A stretch of DNA of 64,000 nt from the NCBI RefSeq assembly GCF_014205225.1, contig NZ_JACHNB010000001.1, forward strand, positions 9,467,501 to 9,531,500. Reading direction: 5' to 3'. A program made the position numbers and the translations under genes. Source of the DNA: Actinoplanes octamycinicus (GTDB lineage: Bacteria > Actinomycetota > Actinomycetes > Mycobacteriales > Micromonosporaceae). Below are positions 35,068 to 43,725 of the stretch, piece after piece. The notes beneath the pieces were generated by a model, which saw only the letters and a program-made list of their open reading frames with translations, was not told the DNA's origin and ran no database searches. Position 1 is the stretch's first letter, and each line of letters starts with the position of its first letter.

Positions 35068-36083
35068 GGACCCGGCTCACCGAGCTGCTCGGCTGTCCGC
35101 ATCCGATCGTGCAGACCGGCATGGGTTACGTGGCCGGGGCCGGTCTGGTGGCGGCCACGTCGGCGGCCGGCGGCTTCGGCATCGTCGCCTCCGCCACGAT
35201 GAGCCTGGACCAGCTCCGGGACACCGTGCACAAGATCCGCGCCCGCACCGGCGCCCCGTTCGGCGTCAACCTGCGCGCCGACGCCCCGGATGCCACCGAC
35301 AAGATCGATCTTTTGGTACGCGAGGAGGTGCGCCTGGCCTCGTTCGCCCTGGCCCCGACCCGTGACCTGCTCCGCCGCTGTGCCGACGGCGGCGTGCTCA
35401 CCATGCCGTCGGTGGGCGCCCGCCGGCACGCCGAGAAGGTGGCCGCCTGGGGCGCCGACCTGGTCCTGGTGCAGGGCGGCGAGGGCGGCGGGCACACCGG
35501 CCCGGTCCCGACCACGCTGCTGCTGCCGCAGGTGGTGGACGCGGTCGGGATCCCGGTGGTGGCGGCCGGCGGCTTCTTCGACGGCCGGGGCCTGGTCGCG
35601 GCGCTCGCCTACGGCGCGTCCGGCATCGCGATGGGCACCCGTTTCCTGCTCACCTCGGACAGCCCGGTCGCCCTCGACGTGAAGCGCCGCTACCTGGCCG
35701 CCGACCTGACCGGGACGGTGGTCACCACCCGGATCGACGGGGTGCCGCACCGGGTGCTGCGCACGCCGTTCGTCGACTCCCTGGAGCGGGCCGGCCGGCT
35801 GGCCACGCTGGCCCGGTCGCTGCGCAGCGCCGCGGCGTTCCGCCGGGAGTCGGGCATGTCCTGGCGGGAGCTGGCGCGGGCCGGGCGTACCCGGAACGTG
35901 ATGGCGGCGAACACGCCGGCGCTGCTGCGCGCCTCGATGGTGGAGGGCCGGGTCTCCGCCGGGGTGATGTCGGCCGGCCAGGTCACCGGCCTGATCGACG
36001 ACCTGCCGTCCTGCGCGGAGCTGATCGACCGGATCATGGCCGAGGCGGACGCCCGGCTGGCCGCCCTCACCCACCCGCGGTGA
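35064..36083 (+). CDS. ipdC: IpdC-type flavin-dependent reductase (NPD family)
   Basis: 339 residues from ATG 35064. Nitronate-monooxygenase-like FMN TIM barrel: GCPHPIVQTGMGYVAG, GEGGGHTGPVPTTLLLPQVVDAV, VVAAGGFFDGRGLVAAL and GMGTRF-like AMGTRFLLT. As third gene after ipdAB it matches IpdC, needed for reductive processing of HIP-CoA intermediates. No nitroalkane role is implied. Last gene of the KstR2-type operon. Confidence 0.83.
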   Translation: MRTRLTELLGCPHPIVQTGMGYVAGAGLVAATSAAGGFGIVASATMSLDQLRDTVHKIRARTGAPFGVNLRADAPDATDKIDLLVREEVRLASFALAPTRDLLRRCADGGVLTMPSVGARRHAEKVAAWGADLVLVQGGEGGGHTGPVPTTLLLPQVVDAVGIPVVAAGGFFDGRGLVAALAYGASGIAMGTRFLLTSDSPVALDVKRRYLAADLTGTVVTTRIDGVPHRVLRTPFVDSLERAGRLATLARSLRSAAAFRRESGMSWRELARAGRTRNVMAANTPALLRASMVEGRVSAGVMSAGQVTGLIDDLPSCAELIDRIMAEADARLAALTHPR

Positions 36084-36194
36084 CCCGTGGTGAGCCGATC
36101 GGGCTCCGCAGACTGACCGACGGGAGGGTGCGGCGCCGATCCATTTCGATCTAGAGTGTCCCGTCTTGCTCACTTAGTTACAGGGATCCACCTC

Positions 36195-36707
36195 ATGCGA
36201 CGCATCATCCTGGCCGTTACCACGGGCGCCCTGCTGCTGACCGGCACCGCCTGCGGTTCGAAGTCCGACGACACCGCCGCCCCGGCGGCGCCCGCGGCGA
36301 CCACCGCCACCACGTCGGCTGCCCCGGCCGCGGATTACACCGCCGACACCAAGAAGACCTGCGGCGACCTCACCAAGCTGCTCTCCGGCCAGTCGATGGT
36401 GAAGTTCGGCGAGGAGCTGGGCAAGATGATCGGCTACAAGCAGGCGAAGGCCACCGCCCAGGCGAAGCAGGCCCGCACCGACGCCGGCAAGAAGCTCAAG
36501 GAGCTGGCGGCCGAGGTCACCAAGTCCACCGGCGCGGCCCAGGACCCGGAGCTCAAGGCGGCCGGCGAGAAGGTCGCGCAGAGCATCACCACCAGCGCCG
36601 GCGACGACGCGTTCTTCGCGAAGTTCAAGACCGAGAAGGACGTCGACAAGGCCCTCGAGACCGAGATGACCGCCTGGTTCACGCCGCTGGACACCTTCTG
36701 CTCCTGA
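36195..36707 (+). CDS. Putative lipoprotein, Lys/Ala-rich
   Basis: 170 residues from ATG 36195. Signal peptide RRIILAVTTGALLLTGTAC, acylated cysteine likely at position 20, Ala/Thr-rich linker, then a helical lysine-rich domain (KATAQAKQARTDAGKKLKELAAEV) with two cysteines (KTCGDL and terminal FCS). Family not recognised. Followed by a strong hairpin. No link with the steroid genes beyond position. Confidence 0.65.
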   Translation: MRRIILAVTTGALLLTGTACGSKSDDTAAPAAPAATTATTSAAPAADYTADTKKTCGDLTKLLSGQSMVKFGEELGKMIGYKQAKATAQAKQARTDAGKKLKELAAEVTKSTGAAQDPELKAAGEKVAQSITTSAGDDAFFAKFKTEKDVDKALETEMTAWFTPLDTFCS

Positions 36708-36739
36708 GCACCACCCGCATTCCCTGAGCACCACTCGCT

Positions 36740-36772
36740 GATGGGCCCGCCTCACCACGAGGCGGGTCCATC
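36740..36772. terminator. Hairpin terminator
   Basis: 14-bp arms 36740-36753 and 36759-36772 match at 13 of 14 positions around a 5-base loop (ACCAC). Lies between the convergent lipoprotein and TetR genes and can serve both. Confidence 0.75.
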
Positions 36773-36798
36773 GGCGTCGTTGCCCCCGGCCCCGCGGG

Positions 36799-37395
36799 TC
36801 AGTCGTAGAGCGCCGACACCCACAGGTGAGTCAGCGTGTCCACCAGCACCGCGCGGTCGTCGAAGGGCGGGACCCCGCACGCGGCCAGGTAGTAGAGCCG
36901 CTCCCCGGCCCAGGTCAGCGACGCGGCGAGGGCACGCACGTCGACCCCGTCCAGCCGGGCCGGATCGGCCTCGATGCGGGCCACCGCGGCCTCGGTGAAC
37001 GTCGCCATCTGGGCCAGCCACAGCTCCCGCAGCTGCGGGTCGGAGGCCCAGCTCTCCACGATGGCGCGCAGCACCGGCGCGTGCGACAGCCACAGATCCG
37101 CGCCCGCCTCGACCCCGGCCCGCAGCGCCTCGCGCGGGTCCGCGCTCCCCCGCACCCACGGCTGCGCGGCCTGGTGGCCGGCGCCGACCGCGCGACGCAC
37201 CACCTCGGCCAGCACCGCCTGCTTCCCGGCGAAGTAGAAGTAGAAGCTCGCCCGGGAGACGCCCGCGGCGGTGATGATCTCCGCCACGCTGAGCGAGTCG
37301 AAGGTGCGCTCGCGCAGCAGCTCGTGGAATCCGTCGAGGATGCGTTCGCGCAGGCCGGTGCTCTCCGGCGGGGCTTCGTCGCGGCGGGGTGTCAC
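36799..37395 (-). CDS. EthR-like TetR-family regulator
   Basis: 198 residues from GTG 37395. Helix-turn-helix with the FYFYFAGKQAVLAEVVRRAV segment and C-terminal VLVDTLTHLWVSALYD closely resembling mycobacterial EthR, a repressor of a Baeyer-Villiger monooxygenase gene. Here the divergent gene is an aldo-keto reductase instead. The 64-bp gap holds an inverted repeat, so it probably represses that reductase and itself. Confidence 0.82.
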   Translation of the reverse strand: MTPRRDEAPPESTGLRERILDGFHELLRERTFDSLSVAEIITAAGVSRASFYFYFAGKQAVLAEVVRRAVGAGHQAAQPWVRGSADPREALRAGVEAGADLWLSHAPVLRAIVESWASDPQLRELWLAQMATFTEAAVARIEADPARLDGVDVRALAASLTWAGERLYYLAACGVPPFDDRAVLVDTLTHLWVSALYD

Positions 37396-37415
37396 ACTTC
37401 GCAGCGTACCGGACA

Positions 37416-37438
37416 CTGGTTCTGGACGGGTTGACCAG
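37416..37438. promoter_or_regulatory. Short inverted repeat, possible TetR site
   Basis: CTGGT at 37416-37420 and ACCAG at 37434-37438 frame a 13-base centre between the EthR-like and aldo-keto reductase genes. Arms are short, so support is modest. Confidence 0.35.
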
Positions 37439-37459
37439 ACAGCGTGTATGGTCGGTCGC

Positions 37460-38452
37460 ATGAGGTATACGACGTTCGGGCGGACCGGCCTGCGGGTGTC
37501 CGAGTTGGTGCTCGGCGCGATGACCTTCGGCGAGCAGGGCGGCGTCGGCGCGCCGATCGAGGAGTGCCGGCGCATCCTGGACGCCTACGCCGAGGCGGGC
37601 GGCAATGTCGTCGACACCGCCGTCAACTACCGCGGTGGCGCCAGCGAGGAGATCCTCGGCGAGCTGCTGGCCGGGCGGCGTGACCGGTTCGTCGTGGCCA
37701 CCAAGTACACGGTGACCCGGGACCCGGCCGATCCGAACGGCGGCGGCAACCATCGCAAGAACCTCCGGCTCTCGCTGGAGACCAGCCTGCGCCGGCTGCG
37801 CACCGACCACCTCGACGTCTACTGGGTGCACATCTGGGACCGGCACACGCCGATCGAGGAGACCATGCGGGCGCTCGACGACGCGGTCACCGCCGGCAAG
37901 GTGCTCTACGTCGGGGTGTCGGACACCCCGGCCTGGGTGGTCTCCCGGGCGAACACGCTGGCCGAGTGGCGCGGCTGGACGCCGTTCGCCGGCCTCCAGG
38001 TGCCGTTCAGCCTGATCAACCGCGACGCCGAGCGGGAGCTGCTGCCGATGGCCGAGGCGCTGGGCCTCTCCGTGACGGCGTGGAGCCCGCTCGGCGGCGG
38101 CGTGCTGTCCGGCAAGTACAGCAGCGCCCCGGCCGGGCCGGCCCGGCTGGACCGGGACGCGATCAGCGACCGGGACCTCGCCGTGGCCGGGGCCGTCCAG
38201 GCGGTCGCCGCCGAGCTGGGCGCCACCCCGGCCCAGGTCGCCCTGGCCTGGACCCGCCGCCGCGCCGGCGTGCTGCCGATCATCGGCGCCCGGACCGTCG
38301 ACCAGCTGCGCGACAACCTGGGCTGCACGGCGCTCACCCTGCCGCCGGAGCTGGCCACCCGCCTGGAGGCGGCGACCGATTTCAGTCTCGGCTTCCCGTC
38401 CGACTTCATCACCCAGACCACCCCGTGGGTGCTGGGCGCGGCCGCTCTCTGA
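37460..38452 (+). CDS. Aldo/keto reductase
   Basis: 330 residues from ATG 37460. AKR barrel: NVVDTAVNYRGGASEEILGE holds catalytic Asp and Tyr, followed by VATKY (Lys) and WVHIWDRHTP (His position). NADPH site residues near the end (IIGARTVDQLRDNL). It reduces aldehydes or ketones; the group (AKR11/AKR12-like) has broad specificity. Divergent from its probable repressor. Followed by a 76-bp gap with nothing recognised. Confidence 0.88.
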   Translation: MRYTTFGRTGLRVSELVLGAMTFGEQGGVGAPIEECRRILDAYAEAGGNVVDTAVNYRGGASEEILGELLAGRRDRFVVATKYTVTRDPADPNGGGNHRKNLRLSLETSLRRLRTDHLDVYWVHIWDRHTPIEETMRALDDAVTAGKVLYVGVSDTPAWVVSRANTLAEWRGWTPFAGLQVPFSLINRDAERELLPMAEALGLSVTAWSPLGGGVLSGKYSSAPAGPARLDRDAISDRDLAVAGAVQAVAAELGATPAQVALAWTRRRAGVLPIIGARTVDQLRDNLGCTALTLPPELATRLEAATDFSLGFPSDFITQTTPWVLGAAAL

Positions 38453-38528
38453 CCTACCGCCCCGGAGATCGTCCCCGCGATCCATCCGGAGCACCGCCAC
38501 CCACCGGGCCTGCCGTCGATGTGATCGC

Positions 38529-38993
38529 TCAACCCGGCACGGCTCGGTGTGAGGTCCAGCCGGGTTGATCATCAGATCGAGGGGTCACACTTCCTCGACC
38601 GACGTCGCCGGACGTCGTGGCCAGGGCCGCCCACTCGGCCAGGTAACGGTCGAGCGGCACGCGGAACCACGTACTGAAGGTGTTGTCGGCGCCCACCATG
38701 ATCCCGACCGTTCCGGCATGCCGCCAGATCAGAATTCGCCAACCCTGCTCCTCATCGTCGAACGGTTCGTCGACGTCACCGACGGGCGCACCTGCTGGGC
38801 TCTGGATCACCTGCTCGACGTCATGACGACTCCACCACGGGAACCCGACACACAGGGACAACCGCTCATCCACCAGCTCCAACCTGTCGTCGGCCCAGCG
38901 CACCGAGAACTGGGCGGCGCACGGGAACCGATCCAGGTCCAGCCTGGAGATGTCCCGGTAGTCCTCCAGAAAGATCGGCTCCTGATCCGGCAC
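38529..38993 (-). CDS. Hypothetical acidic protein
   Basis: 154 residues from GTG 38993. No family recognised. Contains a conserved-looking core FLEDYRDISRLDLDRFPCAAQFSVRW, LCVGFPWWSR and WRILIWRHAGTVGIMVGADNTFSTWF. Soluble, mixed alpha/beta, no signal. It lies 35 bp after the AraC gene on the same strand and could be cotranscribed. The last 25 residues look disordered. Confidence 0.5.
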   Translation of the reverse strand: MPDQEPIFLEDYRDISRLDLDRFPCAAQFSVRWADDRLELVDERLSLCVGFPWWSRHDVEQVIQSPAGAPVGDVDEPFDDEEQGWRILIWRHAGTVGIMVGADNTFSTWFRVPLDRYLAEWAALATTSGDVGRGSVTPRSDDQPGWTSHRAVPG

Positions 38994-39028
38994 GTTGCTG
39001 ATTCCTCTCTCGGCCGCCGGACTCGGGC

Positions 39029-39898
39029 TCAGGCCGAGAGCGGTGACTGTGGTGGCGTGGCGAGCCACTTCCTCGGCGCGGTGCCGAGGTGCTGGGCGAA
39101 GACGCGGGAGAACGAGGACGCGTTGGCGTAGCCGAGCTCGGTCGCGACCGTGGCCACGGCGGCGCCGGTGCGCAGCCGCTCCTGGGCGATGGTGAGCCGC
39201 CAGTGGGTCAGGTATTGCCCCGGGGTCGCGCCGATGACCTCTTTGAAGTGGGCCGCGAAGGCGCTGCGGGACATCCGCGCCGCGGAGGCCATGCTGTCCA
39301 GCGTCCAGTCCGCTTCCGGCGACTCGTGCAGTGCGATGAGTGACGGGGCCAGGCGCGGGTCGGCGAGACCGGTCAGGATGCCCGACGGGATGCCCAGGTC
39401 GCCGACGTGGTCGAGGATCCAGCGCAGCAGGTGGATGAGGACGACCTCGAACAGCCGGTCGGCGACGAGCCGTTGACCGCAGCGGACGTTGTCGACCTCG
39501 GCGAACAGCAACTGCAGTAACGGCTCGACTCCCCCGATGTCGTCGAGCGGGACGATGAGCACCGGGGGCAGTGCCCGCATGAGCGGATGTGTCGCCCCGC
39601 CCTCGACGTCGAGCGACGCGCAGGTGAAGTCGGAGCCGTCGCTCGGCGGGTTGTGGAAGGCGTGGTCGAGGGGCTGCGGGTAGAACAGCAGGGTCGGCCG
39701 GTCGATCTCGATCCGCCGCACCGCGCCGCCGGGCTCCCGATGGGTGACCGCCATTTCTCCGCGCCGCAGGATGTGCAGGAATCCGCGGCCGGGCTGGGCC
39801 GCGAACGTCGTCACACCGCAGAGCGGGCCGGCGTGGAACAGCGTGGTGGTGACCCGGAACCGTTGCAGCAGCGGGGTGAGCCGATCGGAAGCTTCCAC
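39029..39898 (-). CDS. AraC-family regulator with cupin N-domain
   Basis: 289 residues from GTG 39898. The N-terminal cupin-like sensor (about residues 15-170; TLFHAGPLCGVTTFAAQPGRGFLHILRRGEM) matches the AraC cupin-6 type. Two helix-turn-helix motifs occur at about 190-285 (MSRSAFAAHFKEVIGATPGQYLTHWRL; ELGYANASSFSRVFAQHLGTAP). Divergent from an AhpD-like gene, a pairing seen often, and probably activates it in response to an electrophile or oxidant. Confidence 0.87.
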   Translation of the reverse strand: MEASDRLTPLLQRFRVTTTLFHAGPLCGVTTFAAQPGRGFLHILRRGEMAVTHREPGGAVRRIEIDRPTLLFYPQPLDHAFHNPPSDGSDFTCASLDVEGGATHPLMRALPPVLIVPLDDIGGVEPLLQLLFAEVDNVRCGQRLVADRLFEVVLIHLLRWILDHVGDLGIPSGILTGLADPRLAPSLIALHESPEADWTLDSMASAARMSRSAFAAHFKEVIGATPGQYLTHWRLTIAQERLRTGAAVATVATELGYANASSFSRVFAQHLGTAPRKWLATPPQSPLSA

Positions 39899-40024
39899 GC
39901 CGCCATCTTATGGACGATCCGCTAAGAATCAAAGACTTTCCGATACGTATCGTCCGAGCGGGCCGGGCAGGCTTAGGGGCACGAACCCCCGCCCGTGGGT
40001 GTTCACCGAAGATGGGAATCAGTC

Positions 40025-40570
40025 ATGGCGAACGTGCCCCTGATCGACCGCGACGCCGCCTCCGGCGAGGTGAAGGAGCAACTGGACCAGATCCACGCCG
40101 CCTTCGGTGCCGTGCCGGCGATGTTCAAGGCGGTCGCGAACTCGCCCGCCGCGCTGAGGAGCATGTGGGGCTCGTTCGGCGCGTTCTCCGGCGGCACCCT
40201 CGGCGCCGCCCTGGGCGAGCAGATCGCCGTGGCGGTCGCGAATCGCAACTCGTGCGAATACTGCCTGGCTGCGCACACCGTGCTCGGCAGGAAGGCTGGC
40301 CTGAGCCGTGACGAACTCACGGCCGCGCAGGTCGGCGAGTCCGGCGACGCCCGTACCGCCGCCTTGCTCGGCTTCGCCCTGAAGCTGGTCGAGGAGCATG
40401 GTCAGGTCACCGCCGAGGACGTCGAGGCGGTCCGCGAGCAGGGCTGGAGCGACGAGCAGATCGTCGAGACGATCGCCCAGGTCGCCCTCAACCTGTTCAC
40501 CAACTACGTCAACATCGCCCTCGGGGTGCCGGTCGACTTCCCGGCCGTGACGCTGCGCCGGGCGAGCTGA
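40025..40570 (+). CDS. AhpD-like carboxymuconolactone decarboxylase-family protein
   Basis: 181 residues from ATG 40025. CMD fold with the redox motif CEYCLAAH (C77, C80, H84), the peroxidase-active pattern of AhpD. It probably reduces peroxides or removes reactive species through the cysteine pair. Located 126 bp from the divergent AraC regulator and ended by a strong hairpin. Confidence 0.88.
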   Translation: MANVPLIDRDAASGEVKEQLDQIHAAFGAVPAMFKAVANSPAALRSMWGSFGAFSGGTLGAALGEQIAVAVANRNSCEYCLAAHTVLGRKAGLSRDELTAAQVGESGDARTAALLGFALKLVEEHGQVTAEDVEAVREQGWSDEQIVETIAQVALNLFTNYVNIALGVPVDFPAVTLRRAS

Positions 40571-40577
40571 CCCGTCC

Positions 40578-40617
40578 GCACCGGCCACGTCGCCACGCGT
40601 GCTGACGTGGCCGGTGC
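40578..40617 (+). terminator. Hairpin terminator after AhpD-like gene
   Basis: Perfect 14-bp arms, 40578-40591 and 40604-40617 (GCACCGGCCACGTC and its complement), with a 12-base loop, 7 bp after the stop codon. Confidence 0.8.
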
Positions 40618-40641
40618 GCACCATCCGTCTACCTTGACGGG

Positions 40642-40860
40642 ATGACATGGACGGACCGGGTGGCGGAGCGCTACCGAGAGCTCATGCGGCGACGCGCCAC
40701 CCATCCCTTCTCCGGCGTGTGCGCCGAGTGTCGCCACGATTGGCGGGAGCACCTCCCCGACCAGGGCTGCAGCGAGTGCCGGTACGAGATCGACCACGGC
40801 GAGCCGGACGCCCCCAGCACGGTGTGCGCCGCTCAGGCGCCCGGCCACACCTTCCCGTGA
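40642..40860 (+). CDS. Small cysteine-rich, probable zinc-binding protein
   Basis: 72 residues from ATG 40642. Cys/His-rich: VCAECRHDWREH and GCSECRYEIDH form two CxxC knuckles, likely one zinc site, with a further cysteine (TVCAAQ). No family recognised. Small size and lack of neighbours on its strand give no functional clue. Confidence 0.65.
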   Translation: MTWTDRVAERYRELMRRRATHPFSGVCAECRHDWREHLPDQGCSECRYEIDHGEPDAPSTVCAAQAPGHTFP

Positions 40861-41239
40861 TCGCCCCGTGCTCGGCCGGACCGACCGCGGGGCATCGCAT
40901 GTTTCACGATCGGCGCCGTCTGATTCCCGGGAGGTTTCGGGGCTGACATTTCCGTTCCCGGCGGGCTGTAACGTCGCTCACTGATCAACTTATTGACGCA
41001 TCGGGCGGTTTCCGAGAGGACATTTATTCTTAACCGGATCGGGAGTGTAGCCACAGCTCAGAGCGATGGGTGAACCGATCGATTAATTCTGGCAGCAAGG
41101 CCGCAATGACAATTGCACAGCTCGGAAACATCGCCTCCGGATCAATCGACGGCAGCGCTCGCAAATCTTCGACTTTTGCTGTTCTCTAGGGAACGGCACC
41201 GAATCCACGGTGCTGAATGCCGAAGATCTGGGAGCATTC
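40861..41239 (+). promoter_or_regulatory. Long AT-richer leader region of the glycan synthase operon
   Basis: 379 bp without a supported gene and clearly less GC-rich than the rest. Holds TTGACG at 40991 without a good -10 partner. Near-palindromic GTTCTCTAGGGAAC lies at 41181-41194, and a small hairpin with GCACC at 41196-41200 and GGTGC at 41209-41213 sits shortly before the start. Ribosome site GGGAG precedes ATG 41240. A structured leader is possible, but I could not match any known riboswitch. Confidence 0.4.
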
Positions 41240-42883
41240 ATGACGGCACCGCCCGTACCTTCGGCCAGGCCGGGCACCCGCCTGGCCTGGCGGAAGCTGC
41301 AGCGCTCGACCCGCGTCGCGATCATCGCGGCGCTCGCCGCGACCGTCTTCTACCAGCTGTTCCTGCTCAACCCGGCGTACCGCGGACCCACCTGGCTGTG
41401 GGTCGCCATGCTGGCTGCCGAGGGCCTGACCGCCCTGCACCTGATCGGCACCTGGTGGACCATCCTGGCTCACGACGACCAGCCCGAACCGGTGGATGTC
41501 GTGGTCTGGCGCAACCGGCTGCGGGCCGGCGCCGACGTGCCGTCCATCGACGTGTTCGTCACCGCCTACGGCGAGGATCCCGCGCTGGTGCGGGACACCG
41601 TCCTCGCGGCCCGCGACATGGACCTGCCGCATCGCACCTTCCTGCTCGACGACGGCGACAGCGACGCGTTGCAGCAGGTCGCACGGGAGGCCGGGATCGG
41701 CTATCTGCGGCGGCCGGGCGGGGCGCACGCCAAGGCCGGGAACGTCAACGCCGGGCTGGCCCGCACCGACGGCGAGTTCGTCGTCATCTTCGACGCCGAC
41801 CACGTGCCCGAGCGCACCTTCCTGCTCAGCATCCTGCCGCATTTCCAGGACCCGGATGTGGCGTTCGTGCAGTCCCCGCAGTCGTACACCAACAACGTCA
41901 ACCTGGTCGCCACCGGATCGGGCGAGGCCCAGCGCATCTTCTATGAGCTGGTCTGCCCGGGCAAGAACCACTTCAACGCCGCGTTCTGCGTCGGTACGAA
42001 CGTCATGTTCCGGCGGGCGGCGCTGGACGGGATCGGCGGCATCTGGACGGGCAGCAATTCCGAGGACATCTGGACCTCGATCGAGCTGCACAAGGACGGC
42101 TGGAAGTCGATCTACGTACCGCAGGTGCTGGCCCGCGGGCTCGCCCCGGAGGACGTCCCGTCCTACCTCAAGCAGCAGATGCGGTGGGCCAGTGGCGGCT
42201 TCGAGGTGCTGCTGCGCGGCCGGCTGCTCAAACGCGGCAGCGGCCTCACCATCGACCAGCGTCTGCAGTACCTCTTCTGCGGCACGCACTACCTGCTGTC
42301 CCTGGCGATGCTGACCTTCATGCTCTTCCCGTCGCTCTACCTGCTCTTCGCGCTGAGTCCGATCCGCGCCGACGGCTTCGCGTGGGCCACCCACTATCTG
42401 CCGTTCCAGGCCGCCGTGCTCCTGGTCACCTGGCTGCAGTCCGGCGGGTTCAAGCTGTCCGCGATCGTGGCCAGCATCGGCGCGACCCCGGTGCATCTGC
42501 GAGCGCTGGTCGGCGTGCTGCTCGGCCGGCCGGCGAAATGGAAGGCCACCAACGCCGGCGGCGACGACGCGCGGTCGCTGTGGGCCGTCATGCCGCTGGT
42601 CGCTCTGTTGCTGCTGAACGCCACCGCCATCGTCGTCGGTGTCCTGGTGATGGCCGACCCGGCGCCGACCTGGCTCTCCGTCGGCTGGGCCAGCATGATC
42701 GTGCTCATCCTCGGCCGGATGATCATCGAATCGGTCACCGGTGGCCGGATCCGCCGCCGGTTCACGACGCCCGCCGTGTCCGAGGTGGGAACGCGCCGGC
42801 CGGTGACCCGGGAGCTGCCCGCGCCGCCGCGTATCGCCCTGGAGTCCGGCTCGGAGCCGCAGCCGGTTCCGGCCACCGCCTGA
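41240..42883 (+). CDS. Membrane GT2 beta-glycan synthase (BcsA/BgsA-like)
   Basis: 547 residues from ATG 41240; a GTG ten codons earlier is possible. Two N-terminal helices, a GT2 domain with DDGDS (about 137), DAD (about 185), SED (about 274, TED position) and QQMRW (about 311), then about four to five C-terminal helices. These are the motifs of processive beta-glycan synthases such as cellulose, curdlan and mixed-linkage glucan synthases. No PilZ domain, so it is not directly controlled by c-di-GMP like BcsA. The following HlyD-like and GH81 genes suggest a beta-1,3-containing glucan (inference). Confidence 0.85.
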   Translation: MTAPPVPSARPGTRLAWRKLQRSTRVAIIAALAATVFYQLFLLNPAYRGPTWLWVAMLAAEGLTALHLIGTWWTILAHDDQPEPVDVVVWRNRLRAGADVPSIDVFVTAYGEDPALVRDTVLAARDMDLPHRTFLLDDGDSDALQQVAREAGIGYLRRPGGAHAKAGNVNAGLARTDGEFVVIFDADHVPERTFLLSILPHFQDPDVAFVQSPQSYTNNVNLVATGSGEAQRIFYELVCPGKNHFNAAFCVGTNVMFRRAALDGIGGIWTGSNSEDIWTSIELHKDGWKSIYVPQVLARGLAPEDVPSYLKQQMRWASGGFEVLLRGRLLKRGSGLTIDQRLQYLFCGTHYLLSLAMLTFMLFPSLYLLFALSPIRADGFAWATHYLPFQAAVLLVTWLQSGGFKLSAIVASIGATPVHLRALVGVLLGRPAKWKATNAGGDDARSLWAVMPLVALLLLNATAIVVGVLVMADPAPTWLSVGWASMIVLILGRMIIESVTGGRIRRRFTTPAVSEVGTRRPVTRELPAPPRIALESGSEPQPVPATA

Positions 42884-42948
42884 TCCCGCTCCTGGCACCG
42901 GCGCCGGCCCGGGATGACATGACGACTTCCTCCGAGAGAGGCGTGACC

Positions 42949-43725
42949 ATGAGCACCACCATCGAGAAGACCAGCATCGAACCCGATTCCGCACCGAGTG
43001 CGGCCGACCAGCCCGGACCGGCGCCGGCCCCGCCGAGGAAACAGCGCTGGCGGGCGGTGTTGCGCTTCCTGCGTACGCTGATCGTGGTTTTGATCTTGCT
43101 TGCGGCGGCTGTCGCGGGCGGCACCTACCTCGTCCGGCAACGACTCGCCGAGCGGACCATGGTGGACGCCGGCACGGCGGTGCTGGCCGCCCAGCCGATC
43201 ACCGTGGGTTCGCCGGACGCCTCGGTCGTCAACCGGGTGGTGATCGCCGAGCGGGACAGCGTGACCGCCGGCGCGCCCCTCGCCACGATCACCCGCACCG
43301 CCGACGGCGGCGGGCCGCGGGTGCAGCAGCTGAAGGCGCCGGCCGCCGGCATCGTCACCGAGATCAACGTCGCACCGGGGCAGATCGCCCGGGCCGGCGA
43401 GCCGATCATCACCCTCTACGACCCGTCCCAGCTCACCTTCCGCGTCGACGTGCCACTCGAGACGCTGCGTGAGCTCCGGCTGCAGATGACCGCCTACGTC
43501 TCGGGGCCCGGTCTGCCCGGCCGGATCGCCACCACCCTCGAAGAGGTCGAGGCCAAGGTCGGCGGTGGCGGCGCGGCGGCGCCCTCGGATCTGCTCACCG
43601 TCGTGTTGCGGCCCGACCCGGCCGCCCTGTCCACCGTGCGCACGCTCGTGCCGGGACTGCGGTTCCGCGCCGTGGTGGACACCACCACGGCCGCCGGCGG
43701 CACCCCGGCGGTGAACAGCGCATGA
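42949..43725 (+). CDS. Membrane-fusion (HlyD/biotinyl-lipoyl-like) protein
   Basis: 258 residues from ATG 42949, with GAGAGAGG upstream; an ATG ten codons earlier is less likely. One membrane helix near residue 50 (TLIVVLILLAAAVAGGTYLV). The outer part contains two lipoyl-like half-motifs around QQLKAPAAGIVTEINVAPGQIARAGEPIITLYD and a beta-barrel region. HlyD-like partners accompany mixed-linkage glucan synthases (BgsB with BgsA). Probably guides the polymer outside the membrane. Overlaps the GH81 start by 4 bp. Confidence 0.8.
   Translation: MSTTIEKTSIEPDSAPSAADQPGPAPAPPRKQRWRAVLRFLRTLIVVLILLAAAVAGGTYLVRQRLAERTMVDAGTAVLAAQPITVGSPDASVVNRVVIAERDSVTAGAPLATITRTADGGGPRVQQLKAPAAGIVTEINVAPGQIARAGEPIITLYDPSQLTFRVDVPLETLRELRLQMTAYVSGPGLPGRIATTLEEVEAKVGGGGAAAPSDLLTVVLRPDPAALSTVRTLVPGLRFRAVVDTTTAAGGTPAVNSA

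Noticed and set aside
40976..41239. c-di-GMP (GEMM) or ydaO-type riboswitch before the glycan synthase
   Set aside because: Short stretches such as GGGTGAACC and GCACAG are present, but the conserved order and paired stems of these classes could not be found.
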